A stretch of 64,000 nucleotides of DNA from Bacteroidota bacterium (GCA_022710185.1 JAKLHK010000002.1:158386-222385), one strand, 5' to 3'. Positions 45,714 through 56,524 are shown, numbered from the stretch's first letter. A program made the numbers and translations. The notes: generated by a model from the sequence alone, not told the origin.

Positions 45714-46271
45714 TCAATGGCCGTGGCCACGGGGTTCAACCTTGCGGAAGGTGGCCCGCATAAGGTGGCTTTTACCTTCCGCCATTATCACGACCCGATC
45801 GCCGGTATTCTCCAGTACACGATAGGATGTGCCGGCGGACTTCTTGCTCAGGAACTCATCGAGATAAGGCCCGGTGGGTGAGAGCCATAAGGTGAACCAG
45901 GTATCCGGGCCATCTTCTCCATCGAAATTGTACCCGCCCGGTTCTCCGGCGGCCTCCCATATTTCGTAATCCATCTCCCAGGCATAATTCACGTTGCCGC
46001 TCCCGTTCCAGTAGTGGCCTTCATAATAAAGCACATACAAACCCGGGAAAGCCCGGTAGGACCGGCCCCATTCAAAGGTGGCAGGAATATCGGGGGTACC
46101 GGCATCCAGGTAATCGGGCATGTCCAGGTCCCATTCCAGGGCCAGGTATGCCCTTCCTGGCCGTCCATCCCTGCCGCGGTCGTCGCAACAGGAGCTGGAT
46201 GCCAGGGCCAGGGCCAGTAAAAGAAGGATTCCCAGGGGGTATCTGAGGTGGAGGTAGGTGGAAGTTTTCAT
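45714..46271 (-). CDS. uncharacterised lipoprotein
   Basis: A 185-residue protein with a lipoprotein signal peptide (GILLLLALALASSSC, predicted lipidated Cys28). The mature part is rich in Trp, Tyr and Asp (YLALEWDLDMPDYLDAGTPD, FEWGRSYRAFPGLYVLYYEG) and looks like a small beta-sandwich; the C-terminal GHGH is notable. No family recognised. It is divergent from mazG and terminated by a strong hairpin. Confidence 0.8.
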   Translation of the reverse strand: MKTSTYLHLRYPLGILLLLALALASSSCCDDRGRDGRPGRAYLALEWDLDMPDYLDAGTPDIPATFEWGRSYRAFPGLYVLYYEGHYWNGSGNVNYAWEMDYEIWEAAGEPGGYNFDGEDGPDTWFTLWLSPTGPYLDEFLSKKSAGTSYRVLENTGDRVVIMAEGKSHLMRATFRKVEPRGHGH

Positions 46272-46386
46272 AATGGCAGTTCTTGGTTCCGTGCAACGAT
46301 ATCCAAAGCCTGTGCCAAATTACAGCAGGATTTCGCGACAGCCAAACGCGGATTCCGGATATTTCGATTTGAGGCCCGGTAAGCGC

Positions 46387-46394
46387 TACTTTTG
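46387..46394 (+). promoter_or_regulatory. -7 promoter element of mazG
   Basis: TACTTTTG, full TAnnTTTG match, 13 bases before the ATG at 46408. It rules out the longer open frame that begins at 46258 and gives mazG a leader of only about seven bases. Confidence 0.6.
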
Positions 46395-46407
46395 CAAAAA
46401 AACTGCG

Positions 46408-47184
46408 ATGGATGAACGACTTCAGGCCTTCGGCCGCCTGCTGAAGATCATGGACGAGCTGAGGGAGCAATGTCCCTGGGACAGTAAACAGACGCTGGAG
46501 AGCTTACGTTACCTGACAATAGAGGAGGTTTACGAACTCAGCGACGCCATACTGGAAAAGGATATGCCGGAGATCGCCAAGGAGCTGGGGGACCTTTTTC
46601 TTCACCTGGTATTTTATTCCCGGATAGGTTCAGAGCACGGGGCCTTCGATGTTACTGTGGTGTTGAACGGTATCTGCGACAAGCTGATCCATCGCCATCC
46701 GCACATTTATGGCGATGTGAAGGTGAACAATGAGGAGGACGTCAAAAGCAACTGGGAGAAGATCAAGCTGGGCGAAGGCCGCAAGTCGGTTCTGGGGGGA
46801 GTGCCCACCTCATTGCCCGCCATGGTGAAAGCCTACCGCATACAGGAGAAGGCCAGGGGCGTGGGCTTCGACTGGAACGATGCGGAGCAGGTTTGGGCCA
46901 AGGTGAGCGAGGAGATCCTCGAGCTGCAGAAGGAAGTGCACGACGGCAACGACCCGGTGCGTAAGGAGGACGAGTTCGGGGACCTGTTGTTTGCACTGAT
47001 CAATTATTCCCGCTTCATCGGGGTCAACCCTGAGGATGCGCTGGAACGCACCAACAAGAAGTTCATCCGGAGGTTCAGGTATATCGAGGACCAGGCCGAG
47101 CTGCATGGCCGGCAGTTAACCGATATGAGCCTGGCGGAGATGGATGAATACTGGACGCTGGCGAAAAAAATGGAGTGGGCATAA
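46408..47184 (+). CDS. mazG: nucleoside triphosphate pyrophosphohydrolase MazG
   Basis: Hydrolyses (d)NTPs, including damaged ones, to monophosphate and pyrophosphate. The 258-residue protein has the two MazG domains: the first (about 10-115) with CPWDSKQTLESLRYLTIEE and the metal-binding EVYELSDAI and ELGDLFLHLVF; the second (about 140-230) with EKARGVGFDW, SEEILELQKEV and DEFGDLLFALINYSR. The frame is open from 46258, but the family starts at MDERLQAF and the promoter -7 element lies in the upstream part, so 46408 is the start. Confidence 0.95.
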   Translation: MDERLQAFGRLLKIMDELREQCPWDSKQTLESLRYLTIEEVYELSDAILEKDMPEIAKELGDLFLHLVFYSRIGSEHGAFDVTVVLNGICDKLIHRHPHIYGDVKVNNEEDVKSNWEKIKLGEGRKSVLGGVPTSLPAMVKAYRIQEKARGVGFDWNDAEQVWAKVSEEILELQKEVHDGNDPVRKEDEFGDLLFALINYSRFIGVNPEDALERTNKKFIRRFRYIEDQAELHGRQLTDMSLAEMDEYWTLAKKMEWA

Positions 47185-47189
47185 ATGGC

Positions 47190-47251
47190 GTTGCCGATCC
47201 CTGAGGAATCGGCAACATCACAAGGATCGGTTGCGATCCTTTTTCTTTTTT
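47190..47251 (+). terminator. double hairpin terminator between mazG and the peroxiredoxin gene
   Basis: Two hairpins in the convergent gap. GTTGCCGAT (47190-47198) pairs with ATCGGCAAC (47208-47216); then AAGGATCG (47222-47229), loop GTTG and CGATCCTT (47234-47241) followed by TTTCTTTTTT. The second is a textbook rho-independent terminator for mazG, beginning 38 bases after its stop. Confidence 0.85.
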
Positions 47252-47265
47252 CAGTGGGAAAATAT

Positions 47266-47898
47266 TCAGCTCCTGGAAAGATAGCTGGATACTCCTTCAT
47301 GAGTAGGCGCCATGGCCTGCTCGCCTTTGTGCCAGTCGGCGGGGCAGACCTCGCCATTCTCTTCGAAGCACTGCAAGGCGTCGATCATCCTCAGGGTCTC
47401 ATCCACCGAACGCCCGAGCGGCATATCGTTCACCACCTGGTGCCTCACCACCCCCTGCTTGTCGATCAGGAAGAGGCCGCGGTAGGCCACCGGCTCCCCG
47501 GTGAAGGCCATCTCGTCATCTTCGTTATAATCATACTCTCCGGCCAGGACATCATAATTCATGGAAATGGTCTTGTCCAGATCGGCAACCAGAGGATATT
47601 TCACCCCCTTGATGCCTCCGCTGCGCTGTTCAGTCTGCAGCCAGGCCCAGTGGGAGAATTCCGAGTCGGTGGAGCAGCCGACTACCACCACGTTACGTTC
47701 TTCGAACTCGGCAATCCGGTTCTGGAAGGCGATGAGCTCCGTGGGGCAAACAAAGGTGAAGTCCTTGGGATAGAAAAAGAAGACCACATGTTTCTTCCCG
47801 ATGTACTGCTCCAGGGAGAACTTTTCTACGATCTCCATACCGTTGATCACGGCTGTGGCCTCAAAATGAGGCGCTTTTTTTCCTACTAATACTGACAT
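47266..47898 (-). CDS. typical 2-Cys peroxiredoxin (AhpC/TSA family)
   Basis: Thiol peroxidase reducing hydrogen peroxide and organic hydroperoxides. The 210-residue protein has the peroxidatic Cys51 in DFTFVCPTEL, the supporting Arg region, and the resolving Cys185 in GEVCPADW, with the long C-terminal tail of the typical 2-Cys class. Its reductase (thioredoxin or AhpF) is not in the window. A two-part promoter lies at 47936-47966. Confidence 0.95.
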   Translation of the reverse strand: MSVLVGKKAPHFEATAVINGMEIVEKFSLEQYIGKKHVVFFFYPKDFTFVCPTELIAFQNRIAEFEERNVVVVGCSTDSEFSHWAWLQTEQRSGGIKGVKYPLVADLDKTISMNYDVLAGEYDYNEDDEMAFTGEPVAYRGLFLIDKQGVVRHQVVNDMPLGRSVDETLRMIDALQCFEENGEVCPADWHKGEQAMAPTHEGVSSYLSRS

Positions 47899-47935
47899 AT
47901 TTGCTGTGTTGATGTTGTGGCTTGAATCTGCTGCG

Positions 47936-47966
47936 CAAAGTTAGTTTGCCGGATCTGTCCTTACAA
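47936..47966 (-). promoter_or_regulatory. Bacteroidota-type promoter of the peroxiredoxin gene
   Basis: On the minus strand TTG (47966-47964), a 20-base spacer and TAACTTTG (47943-47936), a good match to -33/-7 consensus. The ATG is 38 bases further on, at 47898. Confidence 0.65.
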
Positions 47967-47993
47967 GACGCTCCCGTTAATTCTGTGTAACGC

Positions 47994-49493
47994 TTAGTCC
48001 CGGAGGAGGCCTTCGGCATCCAGACCGATCGGAGTATCCCGGAGAAAATCATAGAGGGTCAGCTGCCGCAGCTCATAATAGCTCTTCCAGTACTGGTGGA
48101 GGGCAGACATATAGGCCTGGCGGGCATTGTCGCTTTCCACCTGGGCGATATTGAGGTCGGTGATAGTGATGCGGCCCAGGAGATAGCGCTGTTTGGTCAC
48201 GGCATAGCGTTTCTTGGCGACGGTATCGGACTTCTGTGCAATCATGAACTGGCGTTGCTGCATATTGTACTGCATCACTTTCAGAAATACCTGCTGATCG
48301 AAATCCACCCGTTGCTGATCGACCTGGGTACGGGTGAGCTCCACTTCGGATTCTGCCATACGGATGCGGCTCCGGGCCAGGCCCCAGTCGAGGATGGGAA
48401 GCTGTATCCCCAGGGTCAGCTGCTGCTGTTCCTGTGGATCTGCATACACCCCGGCCAGATCCTCTGCACTCTGCACCAGACCGTAGATGGCATACAGGCT
48501 GGCATTGAGCCTCCCGTCCATTCTGGCTTTATTGAGTGCGCTCTCCGACTCCATCATGCTGCGCTCCAGGCGGATCACCTCCGGGTGGTTCTGACGGGCG
48601 AAGGTGAGGGCACGGTCCACTTCCACCACATCCAGGGCGGGAGGCAGAGGCTCAGCCAGTTCCAGGGGGGCATCTTCGGGCATACGGAGGAAGCTTCTCA
48701 GGCGGAAGAGGTTCATCTCCAGCTCCAGCCGGGCATCCTCCACCTCGCCCTGCGACTGCAGCAGGCTAAGTTCGAGCTGCAACAGCTCGTTCTCGGCGAT
48801 CTTGCCCAGGTTATACCTTCCGATGGCTATCTTATAGAGGGTGTCGTAATTGGCCTCGTTTGTCTGCGCGATAGAAAGCCGCTGACGGGATATCAGCACA
48901 TCGAAAAAGCGGTTGATTCCTGTCAGGCTCACCTGCTCCATATCTTCCACCCAGGTCCTGCGCGCCTCCTCATAGCGCATGGGTTCCAGCTTGTTCTGCC
49001 ATTTCCAGGCATTGTACTGGAAGAGGGGCTGTGAATAGCCCACCGACATGGGAGTGGATAGCCAGGAGGTGCGGACAGAATCGCTCAGGTTATCGATGCG
49101 TTCCAGCCCGCTGCCCAGGAAGAAGGTTCCCCCGGTAGGCCCTACTGTTTTGGAAAGGGCGAGGTCGAGGCTGGAACTGATAAAGCTCCGTTCCAGGAAC
49201 ACTTCTTCTCCACCGGAGGTGGTGTATTTAGTGATGGCCCGCTGCAGGGAGGGGATGGTGGCGTTGAGGTTGAGTTTGGGCATGTAGGTGGCCCGGTAGG
49301 CCTGGTACGACCAGTAACTGCCCCTGAAGCGATGGCGTGCGGCCAGGGCTTCCGGGGAGCGCTCCTTTGCCAGGCGGACCGTCTCTTCCAGGCTCAGCGT
49401 CCGGGCTGGGGCCTGGGCCAGGGCCGGGCTGGGGGCCAGGGCCGCAAGGGCCAGCAGGAGGATCCAGGGGTATGCAAACAGGGCTTTATTCAT
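47994..49493 (-). CDS. TolC family outer membrane efflux protein
   Basis: A 499-residue outer-membrane channel of the TolC family. Signal peptide about 1-26 (YPWILLLALAALAPSPALAQ). Two long helical-hairpin halves are seen with repeat-related segments (LSLEETVRLAKERSPEALAA in the first, VDRALTFARQNHPEVIRLER in the second), as in the family. Last gene of a three-gene export operon; its start overlaps the end of the permease gene by 8 bases. It should form the outer-membrane exit for the adaptor and permease. Confidence 0.92.
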   Translation of the reverse strand: MNKALFAYPWILLLALAALAPSPALAQAPARTLSLEETVRLAKERSPEALAARHRFRGSYWSYQAYRATYMPKLNLNATIPSLQRAITKYTTSGGEEVFLERSFISSSLDLALSKTVGPTGGTFFLGSGLERIDNLSDSVRTSWLSTPMSVGYSQPLFQYNAWKWQNKLEPMRYEEARRTWVEDMEQVSLTGINRFFDVLISRQRLSIAQTNEANYDTLYKIAIGRYNLGKIAENELLQLELSLLQSQGEVEDARLELEMNLFRLRSFLRMPEDAPLELAEPLPPALDVVEVDRALTFARQNHPEVIRLERSMMESESALNKARMDGRLNASLYAIYGLVQSAEDLAGVYADPQEQQQLTLGIQLPILDWGLARSRIRMAESEVELTRTQVDQQRVDFDQQVFLKVMQYNMQQRQFMIAQKSDTVAKKRYAVTKQRYLLGRITITDLNIAQVESDNARQAYMSALHQYWKSYYELRQLTLYDFLRDTPIGLDAEGLLRD

Positions 49494-50817
49494 AGCGTAA
49501 AGATACTACCGGGTCCTGTGAAGCCGCCCTGCGGGCCGGCATATAGCCGAACAGCATGCCCACGGCGGCGGATACGAGGAAGGAGATGAGGATGGACCAC
49601 AGGCTAATGATGGTGGGGATGCCGGCTACCCGGGTGATGGCCAGGCTGAGGCCTATGCCCAGCAGCACCCCCAATATCCCCCCACCTATGCTGATCAGGG
49701 TGGCCTCGGCCAGGAATTGCTGGGCGATATCGCGGGGCCGGGCCCCCATGGCCTGGCGTACACCGATCTCGCGTATCCTTTCCATCACATTGGCCAGCAT
49801 GATATTCATAATCCCTATGCCCCCCACCAGCAGAGCTATCCCGGCAATGGCCCCAAGGACGATATTGAAGATCTCACGGGTACGCTGTTCCTGTTTCAGC
49901 AACAGCTCAGGCACCCTGACGCTGTAGTCGACGACGCCCCCATGGCGCCGGAGGAGCATGCGCTCCATCACTTCGCTGGCAGGGCGCAGTTGGGTGGCCT
50001 CGGCCATCTGGACGATCACGCGGTCGAGCTGGTGGCCTTCCACATCAGCAACTGAGGTAAGTCCTGTGGATGGCGCTGCCCCACCCTCCTCTTCAGCATG
50101 CAGGCTGGATGCCGTGATCGCGGTTCGGTCTTTCAGCCTCAGCAGCACGGTGCTCGCCGGGGCATAGAGCATTTCATTATGATCTTCTATGCCCATATCT
50201 GCCAGACCACCGGGCACCGGGCTTTCTTCCAGCACCCCGATGACGCGGAACCACACCCCTCCGGCTTTCAGGTATGCCCCCAGGGGCTCCCGGTCGGGGA
50301 AAAAGCGGGCACGAAGACCAGAGCCTATGACGCAGACCGGGGCGGCCGATCCCATCTGGGCCGGACTGAAGGGCCGGCCTTCCAGAAAGGTAAGGTTGAA
50401 AATATTGAAATAGTCCGGAGAGACACCGCTCACCCGGGCCTGTGCACGCCGGCCCCCATGCACGAGATCGGTCTCATAGATGACCTGGGGGCTGAGCCCG
50501 GCGATGCCGGGGAGGGTGAGGGCGATCGACCGGGCATCCTGAAGGCTTAGTCCGGGGGAGAATTTCTCCGGACCCGAAGGAACATCCGTGTCCTCTTCCT
50601 GGCCATCCTCGGGGCTCAGCGGCTGGATAATGATATTGTTTACCCCCACCAGGCGCATCTGGTCCAGGATCTCCTGCCGCGCCCCGTTTCCGATGGCCAT
50701 CATCGCGATCACGGCGGCCACGCCGAAGATGATGCCCAGGGCGGTGAGGAACGACCGGAACCGGTTGATCATCACCGCTTCCACAGCGATCCTGAGGTTA
50801 TAGGCAGAACGTTTCAT
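49486..50817 (-). CDS. MacB-like ABC transporter permease
   Basis: A 443-residue permease of the FtsX/MacB type: first helix (near 20-45; FLTALGIIFGVAAVIAMMAI), a large periplasmic domain (about 50-320), and three helices at the C-terminus (IAGIALLVGGIGIMNIMLA, TLISIGGGILGVLLGIGLSL, ISFLVSAAVGMLFGYMPA). The conserved ERIREIGVRQAMGA follows the second helix. It lacks the N-terminal ATPase domain of MacB, and no ATPase gene lies in this operon. Start overlaps the adaptor stop by ATGA. Confidence 0.93.
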   Translation of the reverse strand: MKRSAYNLRIAVEAVMINRFRSFLTALGIIFGVAAVIAMMAIGNGARQEILDQMRLVGVNNIIIQPLSPEDGQEEDTDVPSGPEKFSPGLSLQDARSIALTLPGIAGLSPQVIYETDLVHGGRRAQARVSGVSPDYFNIFNLTFLEGRPFSPAQMGSAAPVCVIGSGLRARFFPDREPLGAYLKAGGVWFRVIGVLEESPVPGGLADMGIEDHNEMLYAPASTVLLRLKDRTAITASSLHAEEEGGAAPSTGLTSVADVEGHQLDRVIVQMAEATQLRPASEVMERMLLRRHGGVVDYSVRVPELLLKQEQRTREIFNIVLGAIAGIALLVGGIGIMNIMLANVMERIREIGVRQAMGARPRDIAQQFLAEATLISIGGGILGVLLGIGLSLAITRVAGIPTIISLWSILISFLVSAAVGMLFGYMPARRAASQDPVVSLRYE

Positions 50818-52073
50818 CGGGCTTCGTCAGGCAAGCGCAGCATACGAAACTTGTCTGCCCCTTCGGGAATGCTCAGGAACACCTGTTCCCCAGGCTCCAG
50901 GCCGCGCTCGATCACGATGTCATTCTCGTTCGATGGCCCGGTGCGTACTTCCCGGCGTTCCCTGCGACCGGAGGCCATATACACGAAGCTGAGGCTGTCG
51001 TCGGCATGCACGGCCTCCACGGGGATATAGACCGCCGAAGGGATCGCCCCGGTGAGGATGGCGTTCTGGGTCGTCATGGCGGGCCGGAGCACGCTGTCGG
51101 TTGACATGAGCAGCACCTTGACCTCGAATACCTTGGCATTGGAGTTGCGTAGCTGCTCCCCGATGTTGGCCACCTCGGTCACTTTGCCTTCGAACACTTT
51201 TTCGGGAAAGGCATCGATGCTCACCTTAACCGGCTGTCCGGCCTTTACTTTACTGATGTCCACCTCATTGACATAGGTCCTGGAGATCATCTCGCTCAAA
51301 TCGGGCAGGGTGGCCACTACGTTTTCCCAGGCGCTGACCGTAGCCCCTATCCCCAGTTTGCTTCCATCCCAGTTTCGTTTATAGATCACCATGCCGGCCT
51401 GGGGTGCCCGCACGGTAAAGTCTTCCAACACCTCCACCAGTTGTTCATAACGCCTCCGTGTCTGGGCCAGTGATGCCGACACTTCCTGCATGGTGGCCCG
51501 GGCCTTGTCCAGCTTCAGGGAATAGTTGCGCCGGGCCTGCTGGTAGGTCCGTTCTGCGCGGTCAAGCTCTATCTGCACCTGCCGTATGGTGGCCGGGGGT
51601 TCATACTTCGATTGCTCCAGGGCAATGCGGGCCTCTTCCAAGGCAAAGGCGAGGTTTACCAGCTCTTCCCGGGCATTCCGTAGCTCCAGGGAGGTGTCCA
51701 GGCGGGTGCGGGCATACTGGGACTCCAGTTTGTCCAGCTCCGTTTCCTCGTCCTTGATGCGGTTGCTGATCTCGGTGCGGTCGAGGGTGGCCACATAGGC
51801 CCCCGAATCCACCACGCTGCCGTCGGGGATGATGTCTTCGATCTTTACCTGCCATATCCGGATGGACCTCAGTCCCGAGGGCCCGTAGATATTCTCTGAC
51901 TTGCGGGCTTCCAGCTCTCCGGTGGTAGTGACGCGGATCTCGAATACCCCCTCATTCACCTCCGCGATCAGGTCGGCCGCTTCGCCGCCTTCGCTGCGGA
52001 ACACCAGCCATGAGCCGGTCAGCAGCACCGGCAGCAGGCCCGACAGCAACAGGATTCGCCTTTTCCTTGTCAT
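50814..52073 (-). CDS. membrane-fusion (MacA/HlyD-type) efflux adaptor
   Basis: A 419-residue periplasmic adaptor. One N-terminal membrane anchor (ILLLSGLLPVLLTGSWLVF), a lipoyl-type half (about 45-95), a coiled-coil hairpin (about 100-215; DEETELDKLESQYARTRLD, QVQIELDRAERTYQQARRNY), and beta-barrel and membrane-proximal domains toward the C-terminus (GQPVKVSIDAFPEKVFEGKV). It links the MacB-like permease to the TolC-like channel encoded downstream. Promoter -7 element TACATTTG at 52093-52100. Confidence 0.92.
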   Translation of the reverse strand: MTRKRRILLLSGLLPVLLTGSWLVFRSEGGEAADLIAEVNEGVFEIRVTTTGELEARKSENIYGPSGLRSIRIWQVKIEDIIPDGSVVDSGAYVATLDRTEISNRIKDEETELDKLESQYARTRLDTSLELRNAREELVNLAFALEEARIALEQSKYEPPATIRQVQIELDRAERTYQQARRNYSLKLDKARATMQEVSASLAQTRRRYEQLVEVLEDFTVRAPQAGMVIYKRNWDGSKLGIGATVSAWENVVATLPDLSEMISRTYVNEVDISKVKAGQPVKVSIDAFPEKVFEGKVTEVANIGEQLRNSNAKVFEVKVLLMSTDSVLRPAMTTQNAILTGAIPSAVYIPVEAVHADDSLSFVYMASGRRERREVRTGPSNENDIVIERGLEPGEQVFLSIPEGADKFRMLRLPDEAR

Positions 52074-52092
52074 ATCTTCATGCTTGCTCAGC

Positions 52093-52100
52093 CAAATGTA
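52093..52100 (-). promoter_or_regulatory. -7 promoter element of the export operon
   Basis: TACATTTG on the minus strand, 19 bases before the adaptor ATG at 52073. It faces away from an identical element for the symporter gene 46 bases to the right. Confidence 0.6.
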
Positions 52101-52146
52101 CGAAAAGCACGGCAGGAAGCCGGGGCAGGGGTTGATGTGAAAATGC

Positions 52147-52154
52147 TACATTTG
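52147..52154 (+). promoter_or_regulatory. -7 promoter element of the symporter gene
   Basis: TACATTTG on the plus strand, 30 bases before the ATG at 52185. It shows that the start lies downstream of earlier in-frame ATGs at 52080 and 52143. Confidence 0.6.
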
Positions 52155-52184
52155 TCTGCATCCGAACCCTTCCAATCCTGTGTT

Positions 52185-53981
<1,797 letters not shown>

Positions 53982-53982
53982 T

Positions 53983-54033
53983 GGAGTGCGGAGTGCAGGT
54001 ACCCAGGATAACCCTCTGCTCACTCTCGCACTC
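53983..54033. repeat. heptamer duplication and imperfect inverted repeat after the symporter gene
   Basis: GGAGTGC is repeated exactly at 53983-53989 and 53990-53996. The stretch GAGTGCGGAGTGCAG (53985-53999) is largely complementary to CTGCTCACTCTCGCACTC (54016-54033), with three unpaired bases. It might act as a weak terminator between the convergent symporter and moxR genes; no T run follows. Confidence 0.4.
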
Positions 54034-54147
54034 ACACTTGTCCATTGCGACGGTAGCTTCCGGAATATCCGGACGCTGATCCCTGACGTTGAGCCTTGAA
54101 TCCTGAGGGAGCCTTTCGTCCCCTGAGGGCCGGAATCCCTGCCTCTT

Positions 54148-55116
54148 CTATTTCAGGAGTTCCGCAATGAGGTGGTCAACGCCAACGCCTTCGGCCTCGG
54201 CCTTGTAGTTGCGAACGATGCGGTGCCTGAGGATGCTGGGCGCCACGGCCTGCACGTCTTCGATGTCGGGGGAGTATTTCCCGCTGACGGCGGCATGGCA
54301 CTTGGCGCCAAGCACCAGGTACTGCGAAGCCCGTGGGCCTGCCCCCCAGGTAAGGTACTGCCCGGCCAGGGTATGCCCTTCCAGGGTACCAGGACGGGTG
54401 CTGGCCGCCAGGCGCACGGCATAGCGGAATACGTTCTCGGTGACGGGGATGCGCCGGATGAGGTCCTGGAAGAAAATGATCTCCTCCGCCCCGATCACCA
54501 CCCTGGGCTCCTGTCCACTGCCTCCGGTGGTGTTGCGCACCACGGCCACCTCCTCATCGAAGGAGGGATAATCGAGCCAGATATTGAACATAAAGCGGTC
54601 GAGCTGGGCCTCCGGTAAAGGATAGGTGCCTTCCTGCTCAATGGGATTCTGGGTGGCCAGTACAAAGAAGGGATCGGGCAGGCGGTAACTCTTGCCGGCT
54701 ACCGTCACGGCCTTCTCCTGCATCGCCTCCAGCAGCGCCGACTGGGTCTTGGGCGGGGTTCGGTTGATCTCATCTGCCAGGATGATGTTGGCGAATACCG
54801 GCCCCTTGATGAAGCGAAAATGCCGGTCCTCGTCCAGGATCTCGGTCCCCACAATGTCGGAGGGCATGAGGTCGGGAGTGAACTGCACCCTGGAGTAGGT
54901 CAGTCCCAGCACCCTGGAGATGGTGTTCACCAGCAGGGTCTTGGCCAGCCCCGGAACGCCCACCAGCAGTCCATGCCCACGGCTGAATATGGAGATGAGC
55001 ACGTGCTTCACGGTCTCATCCTGCCCTACGATCACCTTGGCGATCTCTCCCCTGAGCTCCTGATATTTTTCTCTGAAGGCATCCAGTGCCTGCTTATCGT
55101 CGGTATAATGCTGCAT
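54148..55116 (-). CDS. MoxR family AAA+ ATPase
   Basis: A 322-residue AAA+ ATPase with chaperone-like roles in assembling or activating protein complexes. Walker A GVPGLAKT (53-60), Walker B ILADEINR, and the MoxR blocks SALLEAMQEKAVTVAG, ATQNPIEQEGTYPLPEAQLDRF are intact. MoxR genes usually precede DUF58 and VWA-domain genes, which are absent here; instead it follows three periplasmic foldase genes after a 12-base gap, and is last in the operon. Confidence 0.94.
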   Translation of the reverse strand: MQHYTDDKQALDAFREKYQELRGEIAKVIVGQDETVKHVLISIFSRGHGLLVGVPGLAKTLLVNTISRVLGLTYSRVQFTPDLMPSDIVGTEILDEDRHFRFIKGPVFANIILADEINRTPPKTQSALLEAMQEKAVTVAGKSYRLPDPFFVLATQNPIEQEGTYPLPEAQLDRFMFNIWLDYPSFDEEVAVVRNTTGGSGQEPRVVIGAEEIIFFQDLIRRIPVTENVFRYAVRLAASTRPGTLEGHTLAGQYLTWGAGPRASQYLVLGAKCHAAVSGKYSPDIEDVQAVAPSILRHRIVRNYKAEAEGVGVDHLIAELLK

Positions 55117-55128
55117 TCCGTCTCCTGC

Positions 55129-56481
55129 TTATTCTATGGTATTGTCCCAGCGGTAATTGAAGGGGCAATCCCGGTATCGTTCGTTAATGCGGATATAGGT
55201 ATTCCTGGTCTTGCGGTTGATGTACTCCTGGATCACCCGGGCCTGCTTGTCCTGCAGGGCCCATTCCTGGATCCGGGTATAATCATCGGTGAGGTTGGCG
55301 CGATGGGGCTGGCTCTTGGTTCTGACGTACAGGAGCCTATAGGCCTGGGCCCCTTCTTCGGTCTTCATCAGCACGGGTTCCGACACCTTCCCTACCTCGA
55401 GCTTGTCAACGACAAAGAAGAGGGAAGGATCGAGCTGGCTGACCTCGAAGCGGGTGGTCCCGGTCATAGGGTTGACCATGAGCCCGCCGTTGTTCTTGCT
55501 GGGGTCGTCGGAGTGCTTGAGGGCGGCGGCCCCGAAGCTGAGGGAATCCATGGCGATGAGGGAAGCTACATTGATGAGGTCCTGCTGGGCCTTGGCCAGG
55601 GCATCCGACGACACCTTGGGTTTGATGAGGATATGGCGGGCGTTGACCATATCGCCCCTGCGCTCAATGAGCTGGATGATGTGGTATCCGGCCTCGGTTT
55701 CCACGATCTCCGACAGTTCTCCCTTCTTCAGGGCGAAAGCGGCGGCCTCGAAAGGCGGAAACAGTTCGCCCCTCCCTACGAAGCCCAGTTCCCCACCCTT
55801 GGCGGTGCTGCCGGGGTCTTCGGAGTACAATGCGGCCAGTGCGGTGAAGCTCTCCCCGTTCTGAATGCGCTTGCGCAGGTCCCCGATGCGGGTGCGGGCG
55901 GCCAGCTTTTCCTCCGGGCTGATTGGGGGCTTCTTCACAATCTGGCCGATTTCCACTTCGGTATTGATCATCGGCAGGGAATCGGCAGGGATGGTCTCAT
56001 AATAGCGTTTCACCTCCGAAGGCGTCACCTTGACGTCCCTGGTGATGTTTGCCTGCATGGTTTCCACAACCAACTGGTCGCGGATGGCATCGCGGAACTC
56101 TTCCTTGATCTCGGGAATGGACTTCTTGTAATAGGCTTCAAGTTTCTCGCGGCTGCCGATCTGGTTGATGAAATACCGCAGCTTGCGGTCCATCTCGGCA
56201 TCCACCTGGGCATCCGTCACCTCCACGCTGTCGAGTACCGCCTGATTGATGAGCAGTTTCTGAAAGAGAAGGTTCTCCAGCACCTGGCACCGCATGGCCC
56301 GGCTTCCTTCAATATTACCCTGCATCCGGAACTGGATGTATTGGTTCTCGATATCGGAAAAGCGGATCATATTGCTGCCCACCACGGCCACCACCTCATC
56401 GATCACTTTCCCTTCGGAGGGCTGGGCCCGGAGGGGGAGCAGGCTGCAGGCCGCCACGAGAACCAGGAGAGTACGCTTCAT
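55129..56481 (-). CDS. SurA-like periplasmic peptidylprolyl isomerase
   Basis: A 450-residue periplasmic foldase for outer-membrane proteins. Signal peptide MKRTLLVLVAACSLLPLRAQ. The SurA N-terminal chaperone domain (about 20-165; DEVVAVVGSNMIRFSDIENQ) is followed by two parvulin domains (about 170-275, GFVGRGELFPPFEAAAFAL; about 280-385, ARHILIKPK). An ATG at 56520 would add 13 residues ahead of the signal peptide and is the alternative start. Third of the three foldase genes in the operon. Confidence 0.9.
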   Translation of the reverse strand: MKRTLLVLVAACSLLPLRAQPSEGKVIDEVVAVVGSNMIRFSDIENQYIQFRMQGNIEGSRAMRCQVLENLLFQKLLINQAVLDSVEVTDAQVDAEMDRKLRYFINQIGSREKLEAYYKKSIPEIKEEFRDAIRDQLVVETMQANITRDVKVTPSEVKRYYETIPADSLPMINTEVEIGQIVKKPPISPEEKLAARTRIGDLRKRIQNGESFTALAALYSEDPGSTAKGGELGFVGRGELFPPFEAAAFALKKGELSEIVETEAGYHIIQLIERRGDMVNARHILIKPKVSSDALAKAQQDLINVASLIAMDSLSFGAAALKHSDDPSKNNGGLMVNPMTGTTRFEVSQLDPSLFFVVDKLEVGKVSEPVLMKTEEGAQAYRLLYVRTKSQPHRANLTDDYTRIQEWALQDKQARVIQEYINRKTRNTYIRINERYRDCPFNYRWDNTIE

Positions 56482-56524
56482 AGGCCGGAAGAATAACACA
56501 GGATCAAACAACAGGTTCATGCGT

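Noticed and set aside
53982..54147. Possible tRNA or small RNA gene between the symporter and moxR
   Set aside because: No cloverleaf can be formed; only an imperfect hairpin and a heptamer duplication are present.
54820..56496. A 558-codon plus-strand frame across moxR and the SurA-like gene
   Set aside because: Antisense to two well-supported genes, with no promoter or family motifs.
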